From NCBI RefSeq assembly GCF_004295795.1, contig NZ_SEBR01000014.1:51830-115829 (forward strand): a DNA stretch of 64,000 nucleotides. Direction: 5' to 3'. Shown piece by piece: positions 9,303 through 16,081 of the stretch. The DNA comes from Flavobacterium sp. (lineage in GTDB: Bacteria; Bacteroidota; Bacteroidia; Flavobacteriales; Flavobacteriaceae). Both the position numbers and the translations under genes were made by a program. Each line of letters begins with the position of its first letter. The first letter of the stretch is position 1. The notes under the pieces are model-generated. The model saw only the letters and a list, made by a program, of their open reading frames with translations, made no database searches and was not told the origin of the DNA.

Positions 9303-9339
9303 TAAAGGGTTTGCGCTTCCTGCATTCCCTTTATTCTTT
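9303..9339 (+). terminator. Hairpin after hcp copy 1
   Basis: TAAAGGG (9303-9309) and CCCTTTA (9327-9333) form a 7-bp stem around a 17-nt loop, followed by TTCTTTC. It probably acts as a partial terminator or 3' stabiliser that separates expression of the first hcp from that of the second hcp and vgrG. Confidence 0.55.
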
Positions 9340-9378
9340 CATTTTTCAGATGATTGTTAACTAACGAACCTTTTCGAT

Positions 9379-9774
9379 ATGTCATTTTTAGCCAAACTGG
9401 AGATTGACGGTGAGGTCATGAACGTATTGGAATTCCAGTGCACGATTAACCAGGACACCGACAAGAGCGGAAAACCTTCGGCAGATCCCGTCGGAGGAAA
9501 AATCAGGGTTGTAGTAGAATCTACAAAAAGTACCATGCTGTTCGATTGGATGGTGAGCAACACACAAACAAAAAACGGTAAACTTACCTTTTACAGAAGG
9601 GATGCGATTTCGAAAATGCGCGATCTTCAGTTCAAGGATGCTTATTGCGTGCATTATGACGAGATGTTTGTGGCTTACAATTCCATGTCGATGAAGATCG
9701 AGATCGTGGTTTCGGCCAAGGAAATCGATATGAACGGATCGCGATTCGCGAGAAACTGGCCTCTTAAACTTTAG
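9379..9774 (+). CDS. tssD2: T6SS tube-like protein Hcp (TssD), copy 2
   Basis: This is a second, clearly diverged Hcp paralogue (131 residues). It shares the layout of copy 1: SFLAKLEIDGEVMNVL at the start, DKSGKPSA in place of DATGRPSS, FDWMVSNTQTKNG in place of FEWMTNNFERKDG, and the C-terminal VVSAKEIDMNGS. It is followed directly by the orphan gene and vgrG, so it may be the tube cap or cargo carrier that goes with this VgrG, while copy 1 builds the bulk of the tube. That division of labour is inference. Confidence 0.88.
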   Translation: MSFLAKLEIDGEVMNVLEFQCTINQDTDKSGKPSADPVGGKIRVVVESTKSTMLFDWMVSNTQTKNGKLTFYRRDAISKMRDLQFKDAYCVHYDEMFVAYNSMSMKIEIVVSAKEIDMNGSRFARNWPLKL

Positions 9775-9781
9775 GTTACAC

Positions 9782-10201
9782 ATGCGAAGCAATTATTTCA
9801 ACCGATATCAATCGATCAGAGACGATTTTGAAAGTCGCGAAAACCAATTTGCGTCAGGTGAAAACCGATATTTTGAGCATTCCGATTTCAGGTCGGATGC
9901 GCAAATCGACGTCGGGCTTCCATCGGATTCATTCGGCAAGTTCGCCAATCCGGGCAAGAATCACATCTGCGGAAATTCTCCGGACTATTTCACGTTTTCC
10001 CAAAAGCGCGATTTTCCGCAATTTGAAGCTTCCGATGAAAAGCAGCCACCGAATCAATCGGACGAATTTCCAAAGTCCCAGGTTTTTTCGAATCCGGAAA
10101 GTCGCGATTTCCTTTTTTCGTCACAAAAATCGGCTTACCTCAATTACGGTGAAGTTTCGGTTTCGAAGGATGTTTTGGGAAAAGCGATAAATCTTTTCTG
10201 A
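9782..10201 (+). CDS. Uncharacterised protein between hcp2 and vgrG
   Basis: A 139-residue frame starts 8 bp after the hcp2 stop. Its codons look like those of neighbouring genes, with GC-rich third positions mixed with AAA and GAA. The product is polar, rich in Ser, Phe, Asp and Asn, and seems partly disordered (YFNRYQSIRDDFESRENQ near the start). It has no signal peptide or membrane helix, and I do not recognise a family. Overlapping basic frames in the same stretch look like shadows. Its position suggests a cargo or adaptor protein for Hcp2 or VgrG. Moderate confidence that it is expressed. Confidence 0.55.
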   Translation: MRSNYFNRYQSIRDDFESRENQFASGENRYFEHSDFRSDAQIDVGLPSDSFGKFANPGKNHICGNSPDYFTFSQKRDFPQFEASDEKQPPNQSDEFPKSQVFSNPESRDFLFSSQKSAYLNYGEVSVSKDVLGKAINLF

Positions 10202-10320
10202 TCTCAGGCAGCATTTATTCCGTTAGCTTATCGTCAAGACGATAGAAGTTATCGCATCCGGATTTTTCGCAGGAATACCGATACCGCACAATTGCACATA
10301 ATAGCCAAATACAAAGCGCT

Positions 10321-12141
10321 ATGCCAATAAGTACCCAAATAAAAATTACCATAGCCGGAGAGACACTCACGCGTTTTTCCAAGCTCGTGATCGACCAAAA
10401 AATCCAAACGCACCACCGGTTTTCGCTTTTACAGCCGCTGCCGAAGGAATTCGTCGAGCAAGCGATCGACAAAGCCCAGAAATACGTCGGGCAGTCGATA
10501 AAGATCGACATCGATGCCAACAGCACGGTCACGACTTCGAATCTGGTCTTCAACGGCATCATAACCGAAGCGCGTCTGATACGAACCGCAGGCGCATCCG
10601 GCGGAATTCTCATAAACGGTTACAGCCCGACAATCTTGCTCGAAGGCGCGCCGCACACGCGATCTTACAGCGCCAAAACGCTTTCGGATATCGTAAATGA
10701 AGTCCTAAAAGACTACTCTTCCCAAGAACTGAAACCATCCGTAAACGTTCAAAAAGACAGCACTTTGCCTTACACGGTGCAATACGGCGAAAGCGATTTC
10801 TCGTTTTTGGCCAGAATCGCCGAGAAAAAAGGGCAGTGGCTTTATTACAACGGATCCGAAATGATCTTCGGGAAACCAAAACCAAAAAATTTCACGCTCG
10901 AATACGGACGCATCCTGCATTCGTTCAACATAGAAATGCATGCCAAATCGCTTGCTTTCGACTATCTCGGATACGATCCGTCGAACGGGGACACGCAAAA
11001 GGCGAGTTCGCTCGAGGTCGACCATCAGGCAAAAGGCTATTCCAAAACATTGTTCGACGCTTCGAGGAAAATGTATCCGAAAGCCTCGACGATGCTTTAT
11101 TCGCATTCGCTCGACGAAGGAAATTCCAGAACGCATCTCGTAGACCGCGTCACCACGCAAATGGAAGCCCGCACGGCAGATCTTGTCGTGGCTTCGGGCA
11201 ATTCTGACGAAACCGGTTTGCGACTTGGCGATATCGTCTCCATAAAAGAACCTGCGTTCTCGCTCACCGGAAATGTGGCCGAGCGCTTGCAGGAGCAAAA
11301 CTTCGGAAGTTATATCCTGACCGAGATCGTACACACTTGCGACGAATCGGGCAATTACCACAATACGTTCAAAGCCGTCCCAGATTCCGCGACAGCTCCG
11401 CCTTACTCAAATGTCCACAGTATTCCGGTTGCCGAATCGCAGCCCGCAACGGTGATCGACAACAACGATCCGGCTGGTTTGGGACGCGTTCAGGTGGCGT
11501 TCGCCTGGCAAAAGGAAGGAGGCGGGAACACACCTTGGATTCGCATGCTAAATCCACATTCGGGCGGCGGAAAAGGCTTCTATTTCATCCCTGAAAAAGG
11601 CGAGGAAGTTCTGGTTGCGTTCGAAGGCGGAAATGCCGAAAAACCGTTCGTGCTTGGCTCGATGTACAATGGATCGGCGTCAAGCGGATATGCCGAGCAG
11701 GAAAACACGGTAAAGGCGATCCACACCAGAAGCGGCCACATCATCAAGTTCACCGAAGACGAAAGTATCCTGATCACCGACAAAAGCGGCAACCAGATCG
11801 TGCTCGATACGACGGGAAAAAATATCAACATCACGGCACCGGAAACCGTTACGATCAATGCGAAAAACATCGTGATGAACGCCCAGGAAAGCATTTCGTC
11901 CACGGCCGGCAAGAACATTTCCTCGAGTGCGGCCAAAGACATCGTGCTATCGGCTTCGGGCGACATCAACGAAGTTTCCGAAAGCCGAACCGAGATCGCC
12001 GAGAAAGACTACACGAGAACGTCGGCCACGTCTCTCGAAATGGCCGAGGAAGTGACGCTCAACAGCACCAAAGAGAACATCCTGATGCAAAGCGCCAAAA
12101 CGGTGGCTTTCAACAGCGGCGAAAAGTCCAACATTTTTTAA
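10321..12141 (+). CDS. tssI: T6SS spike protein VgrG (TssI)
   Basis: VgrG is the trimeric spike at the tip of the Hcp tube. The 606-residue protein has the phage gp27-like base (about 1-370, with YTVQYGESDFSFLARIAEKKGQW typical of the family in its middle), a gp5-like OB fold (about 385-470, containing DPAGLGRVQVAF and PWIRML), and a beta-helical needle of repeats (ITAPETVTINAKNIVMNA and similar) to the C-terminus. There is no fused effector domain, so cargo should be carried by separate proteins such as those encoded downstream. Confidence 0.93.
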   Translation: MPISTQIKITIAGETLTRFSKLVIDQKIQTHHRFSLLQPLPKEFVEQAIDKAQKYVGQSIKIDIDANSTVTTSNLVFNGIITEARLIRTAGASGGILINGYSPTILLEGAPHTRSYSAKTLSDIVNEVLKDYSSQELKPSVNVQKDSTLPYTVQYGESDFSFLARIAEKKGQWLYYNGSEMIFGKPKPKNFTLEYGRILHSFNIEMHAKSLAFDYLGYDPSNGDTQKASSLEVDHQAKGYSKTLFDASRKMYPKASTMLYSHSLDEGNSRTHLVDRVTTQMEARTADLVVASGNSDETGLRLGDIVSIKEPAFSLTGNVAERLQEQNFGSYILTEIVHTCDESGNYHNTFKAVPDSATAPPYSNVHSIPVAESQPATVIDNNDPAGLGRVQVAFAWQKEGGGNTPWIRMLNPHSGGGKGFYFIPEKGEEVLVAFEGGNAEKPFVLGSMYNGSASSGYAEQENTVKAIHTRSGHIIKFTEDESILITDKSGNQIVLDTTGKNINITAPETVTINAKNIVMNAQESISSTAGKNISSSAAKDIVLSASGDINEVSESRTEIAEKDYTRTSATSLEMAEEVTLNSTKENILMQSAKTVAFNSGEKSNIF

Positions 12142-12152
12142 TATCGGAGAAA

Positions 12153-12323
12153 ATGGCAATCGTAAAAATGGCAGACAACATCAAGATCACGGTCAACAAC
12201 CGATACATCGCGACGACAGCGACCTTGAAAAAAACCGCCGAAAGCATGAAAGTCGACGCGACAAAAAACAACCTGGCGCTGAATTGCCTCAAGAAAATCT
12301 GCGCGAACGGCGACAAGAAATAA
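12153..12323 (+). CDS. Small 56-residue protein directly after vgrG
   Basis: An ATG 11 bp after the vgrG stop opens a 56-residue frame ending at the TAA at 12321-12323. The product is basic and Thr/Lys/Asn-rich with two cysteines near the C-terminus (in LNCLKKICANG). It has no membrane helix. Codon use matches the neighbours and the frame fills the space between vgrG and the next gene, so it is probably real. Function unknown; possible roles are a tip or adaptor peptide for VgrG. Confidence 0.55.
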   Translation: MAIVKMADNIKITVNNRYIATTATLKKTAESMKVDATKNNLALNCLKKICANGDKK

Positions 12324-12341
12324 CCAACACCAACCAATTTC

Positions 12342-13382
12342 ATGAACAAGTTATCGCCTAGAATACTGCTTTTCAGCGTTTTGACGTCCATAAGCATTTT
12401 GGGTGGTTCCTGCCAAAGCCAAGGTCAGAACAAGATGGAAGAAAAATTTGCATGGACGGCCACTTTGTCGGCTCCGGCCGAATATCCGATAGAAATCTAC
12501 AAAGGAGAATTGTCCAGCGCCGATTACGACCAGAACTTCAAGGATTGGGGAATAATCAATCCCGGTTGGGGCAATATGTTCGGAACGGTCGTAAGCGGAC
12601 CGACCCAAAAAGCCGCGCCCGACAATCTCAAGGTGACTTGGCTGTCTTTTGCCGAAAAGAAATTTTTCTCGGGCAATTTCGAGCTTCCGAAAGACAAGAT
12701 CGCTTCGCTTCTCCAGCAAGGATTCAAGGACGAAAACGACAAACAGCAAGCCTACACGAACATCGTGATCGGTTTTGCCCCAAAAGGACTGGCCTCGATT
12801 TGGGTCATGGGCGCAGGGAAACGCGTTTTGGTCGCACAATTCCACGCAAGGGAAACTACGATAGATCCCAAGTCGGTCGAGTCTCACGATACTTATATGT
12901 TCCGCGAAGGCTATATTGAAAGAACGCTCCAGAACGACATGATCATGACCGATGAGGTCAAACAGAAAATCGCGGTGTCGGGAAACCCTGATCCTTCGAA
13001 ATACGAAAAGCATTACAACGAGAAATTCAGCTGGAAACCGTCTTTCGAGTTGTACGAAAACGGAAGCGCAGAAAACTTCGGTTTCACTACTTTCAACGGC
13101 GAAATGGACAAACTCTTCGGCGAAAGCCTGACCAAAAGTGAAGCCAAGTCGAGAGCCGTTCCGAAGGAATGCTTTTTCTACTGGAAAACCGACAAAGGCG
13201 AGAAACACGCGGTAAAAGTCGTAAGCTTTGACGAGAACGAGATCTACGAAGCTTTTCACGCAGTTGGCGAAACCTCGGGGAGGCTTGTTTTTAAGGTCGC
13301 CTCGGGCAACAAGGTCGACATTTCACTCAAAACCGATTCGAAGGAAATCGCGCTCAAAAAATCGAAAGTCAAATCGCAATAA
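12342..13382 (+). CDS. DUF2931-type lipoprotein, candidate lipase immunity protein
   Basis: The 346-residue precursor has a lipoprotein signal with lipobox ILGGSC (cysteine near residue 24). The mature part shows the DUF2931 pattern: PAEYPIEIYKGE near the start and the conserved WGIINPGWGN. DUF2931 proteins are often found beside T6SS lipases and similar toxins. Here the gene ends 9 bp before the DUF2235 lipase. I infer that it sits on the periplasmic side of the envelope and protects the cell from that lipase. Confidence 0.7.
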   Translation: MNKLSPRILLFSVLTSISILGGSCQSQGQNKMEEKFAWTATLSAPAEYPIEIYKGELSSADYDQNFKDWGIINPGWGNMFGTVVSGPTQKAAPDNLKVTWLSFAEKKFFSGNFELPKDKIASLLQQGFKDENDKQQAYTNIVIGFAPKGLASIWVMGAGKRVLVAQFHARETTIDPKSVESHDTYMFREGYIERTLQNDMIMTDEVKQKIAVSGNPDPSKYEKHYNEKFSWKPSFELYENGSAENFGFTTFNGEMDKLFGESLTKSEAKSRAVPKECFFYWKTDKGEKHAVKVVSFDENEIYEAFHAVGETSGRLVFKVASGNKVDISLKTDSKEIALKKSKVKSQ

Positions 13383-13391
13383 CGATCGGTC

Positions 13392-14783
13392 ATGGCAGAA
13401 AACGTAACATTCGGCACATACGAGGCATCTGAATTCGAGGATATCACTGCGGTTCGCGTGCACATAGACGTGTATTTCGACGGAACGCTCAACAACATGT
13501 ACAACTCCGAGCACTTCGACAACAATTCGCCCGAGTTCCAGAAGAGCGGCGGAAACAAGAAGAAAAAAGACTCGAGTTATTACAACGACAAGTCAAATGT
13601 GGCGCGGCTTTGGGAAGTTTCGCGTCAGGACACCAAAATCTACATAGACGGAATCGGGACGGAAAAAGGCAAGAAAGACAGCACGATGGGCTTTGCTTTC
13701 GGATCAGGTGATACGGGCGTAATCGGGAAAGTTTCCATCGGATGCGATCAGGTCGTCGAGAAAGTCGGCGTCAAGATCCAGGGTTACGACAAGGTTTCGC
13801 TGCTTATTCTCGATGTTTTCGGATTCAGCCGCGGATCGGCCGCCGCAAGGAATTTCGTGCACGAGGTCGGAAGAAAAGAACACAAATCGAGAATGATGCC
13901 CGTTTCTGTCGGGGAAACGATCGTGATGCAACGCCAGGACGACGACGGCAATCCGACATCTCTGGAAACCGTTCCGGAATACGGACAACTGGGCGTGAAA
14001 CTGAAAGCCGCCAACCACAAAGTCGACAAGATAATCGTGCGCTATCTGGGCATTTTCGATACGGTTTCTTCTTATCATCCGACGCTTTCACTTCGTCCGA
14101 ATTTCAGGAATGACGTCGATGAGCTGCATCTGAACCACATCGGACATTCGATGAACGTCGTGCATTTTACGGCCGAAAACGAACACCGCACCAATTTTTC
14201 GCTCACGCATTCGCCCGTCGGGATGGAGAAAAGCTTTCCCGGCGTGCATTCTGACATTGGCGGAAGTTACAAGAACGGAACTGAAGTTGTAGAGGAAATC
14301 GAAACGACCTGGACAAACCGCAACAGGCTGAATCCGTTGAAGGAAAAGCTTGTCGCCGACGGTTGGTACAATCCGGATCAATTGGAAATCACGGGCGGGA
14401 ATTTTTATTTTGCGCTTCAGGGAACGCGCGAATTGCGGAACACTTACAGTTTTATACCGTTGCATTTCATGGCCGAGATAGGTAAGACGAAATTGGTGCC
14501 TTTCGATACCGACACGCTCGAGAAAGAAAAATATTCCATTGAAAAACTTGAGGAAGGTTACACGCAGGAAATGGCCGATTTGCTCAAACGCGTCAAGGCG
14601 AAACTGCGGGCTTACGTTTTCGACGGCGGGCCGGCTTACAGTTTTATCCCGAGCCATGTCATGCCACCAAATGCCGAACAGCAGGATTTGCGCAAGCTCC
14701 GGAACAAGTTCTTGCATTGGTCGGCCAGGCGCGAAGGCATCGGAATGGATCCGAACAGCGACCGTAAACGAATCGTGTACTAA
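13392..14783 (+). CDS. DUF2235 / Tle1-type T6SS phospholipase effector
   Basis: A 463-residue alpha/beta-hydrolase-like protein of the DUF2235 family, which includes Tle1 T6SS lipases. The nucleophile elbow is GFSRG at residues 144-148 (Ser146), preceded by the hydrophobic strand LLILDVF. Probable acid and histidine partners lie in GIFDTV (Asp223) and GVHSDIGGSY (His286, or Asp288), both conserved stretches of the family. No signal peptide is present, as expected for cargo loaded in the cytoplasm. It sits between its probable immunity lipoprotein and the PAAR-like tip gene, so delivery on VgrG is likely. Confidence 0.8.
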   Translation: MAENVTFGTYEASEFEDITAVRVHIDVYFDGTLNNMYNSEHFDNNSPEFQKSGGNKKKKDSSYYNDKSNVARLWEVSRQDTKIYIDGIGTEKGKKDSTMGFAFGSGDTGVIGKVSIGCDQVVEKVGVKIQGYDKVSLLILDVFGFSRGSAAARNFVHEVGRKEHKSRMMPVSVGETIVMQRQDDDGNPTSLETVPEYGQLGVKLKAANHKVDKIIVRYLGIFDTVSSYHPTLSLRPNFRNDVDELHLNHIGHSMNVVHFTAENEHRTNFSLTHSPVGMEKSFPGVHSDIGGSYKNGTEVVEEIETTWTNRNRLNPLKEKLVADGWYNPDQLEITGGNFYFALQGTRELRNTYSFIPLHFMAEIGKTKLVPFDTDTLEKEKYSIEKLEEGYTQEMADLLKRVKAKLRAYVFDGGPAYSFIPSHVMPPNAEQQDLRKLRNKFLHWSARREGIGMDPNSDRKRIVY

Positions 14784-14800
14784 TTTGCATCAGACAAAAA

Positions 14801-15598
14801 ATGCTTTACACCGACAGCAAATATGACTTTCTCGACCGCGACAACTGCATCCGTTTCAACGGATCGGCTTTCGAGAGGACGTATGCCGTCGAGATGTTCA
14901 TAGAAGAGAACGAGAATTCCAAGACGAGGATTTCGCACAAGGCTTTCGTGAAGGTGCTAGAAGTCAGGAACGACGCTTATCTGGTATCGGTCGTGCTTTG
15001 GAATTTTTTGATAAACGACCGAGAGCCAGATCTGATCTTGGAACAATTGGCGCAAAAATGCCGTCGTCCGATAGAGAATCTCGAGTTTCTGGTGAACCGC
15101 AAATGGCAGATAATCGGTCTTGAAAACCACGATCTTATCCTCGAAAGCTGGCAAAAGACCAAGAAAAGGGTTGAGCAGGAATATTCGGGTGACATTTTTG
15201 ACCGATACGTTTCGGCTCAGGATCAAGTGATAAGAAACAAGCAGGTTTTGCTCGAAAAATTGAAGAAAGACGTCTTTCTGACGCAGTATTTCAGTCCGGT
15301 TTACGACTCGGCTTTCAGCAATTTCGCTTTCAGCGCGACCGAAAATCTCAAAGTCCTGAATCTGGACTATACGGTCGATGTGGTTTTTTTGTTGTCCGAT
15401 GAAAAACAGCACGAAAACCTCAAGATCCTCAAGACGTTGGACGCTAAAAGCCCGAATTTACGAGAGATGCCAATAGAAAGTTACAATTCGGAATACGAAC
15501 TCGACGCGAATTCGGCCATCAAAAGCATCCGCGGGAAATTTGCCAATCACGGCCGCAAATTCAGTTTCAACATCAATCAGGACAACAGCGCAGCGTAA
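14801..15598 (+). CDS. Uncharacterised T6SS cargo-region protein
   Basis: A 265-residue soluble protein without signal peptide or membrane helix, which I do not recognise. The N-terminal 60 residues look beta-rich (FNGSAFERTYAVEMFIEE), the middle is helical and charged (about 65-170), and the last part is mixed. It lies 17 bp after the lipase gene and 15 bp before the PAAR-like gene. In other T6SS loci this slot often holds an adaptor or chaperone that joins an effector to the spike, so that role is inferred here. It could equally be a cytoplasmic immunity protein. Confidence 0.6.
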   Translation: MLYTDSKYDFLDRDNCIRFNGSAFERTYAVEMFIEENENSKTRISHKAFVKVLEVRNDAYLVSVVLWNFLINDREPDLILEQLAQKCRRPIENLEFLVNRKWQIIGLENHDLILESWQKTKKRVEQEYSGDIFDRYVSAQDQVIRNKQVLLEKLKKDVFLTQYFSPVYDSAFSNFAFSATENLKVLNLDYTVDVVFLLSDEKQHENLKILKTLDAKSPNLREMPIESYNSEYELDANSAIKSIRGKFANHGRKFSFNINQDNSAA

Positions 15599-15613
15599 CG
15601 AAAATCAAATGGT

Positions 15614-16078
15614 ATGTCAGAGAAACACTTAGTTTGCCACGGCGCTTTATGCAAGTGCAATTTTGGTACGTTGCCCGACAAACTCTCGGTAAACACGCAC
15701 CAAAAGGAATACATAAACGATTCGAAAGGCGCACAGAAACGCATCGCAACAGACAAGGATATCGCCAAGACTTTCGAGAAAAACACGTTCGGAACCTGCG
15801 CGAAATTAAACAACGCACCTTGCCAGGTGATCGTCACCGAATGGAAAGGCTTTTACGAAAAGACGACGCTGAACAACGGCGGAAAACCTTTGCTCGAAGA
15901 TTCGACGGCGACTTGCCCGATCGGCGCTCCGGGTTGCATTTCGATCGTTTTCCACGGACAGGTCGCCCAAGTGAGCAACGCCAATGTCGACAACGCCAAA
16001 CCAGAAACTATGACGGCACTGAATCCGTTGGTTGGCAAAGAAGCACTTACAGAAGACAACACACCCGACTATTATTGA
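15614..16078 (+). CDS. DUF4280 PAAR-like spike-tip protein
   Basis: A 154-residue protein with the DUF4280 layout, which acts as a PAAR-like cone at the tip of contractile injection systems. It has cysteine-rich motifs CHGALCKCNFG near the start, FGTCAKLNNAPC in the middle, and TATCPIGAPGC in the C-terminal half. Regularly spaced cysteines are typical of metal- or disulfide-stabilised tips. It begins 15 bp after the orphan gene and ends 3 bp before the peptidoglycan effector gene, so it probably carries that effector or the lipase on VgrG. Confidence 0.82.
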   Translation: MSEKHLVCHGALCKCNFGTLPDKLSVNTHQKEYINDSKGAQKRIATDKDIAKTFEKNTFGTCAKLNNAPCQVIVTEWKGFYEKTTLNNGGKPLLEDSTATCPIGAPGCISIVFHGQVAQVSNANVDNAKPETMTALNPLVGKEALTEDNTPDYY

Positions 16079-16081
16079 GAT

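Noticed and set aside
9828..10190. Alternative basic 120-residue frame overlapping the orphan gene
   Set aside because: Arg/Ser/Ile-rich composition and poor codon use; the frame at 9782 fits the neighbours' codon use and spacing better.
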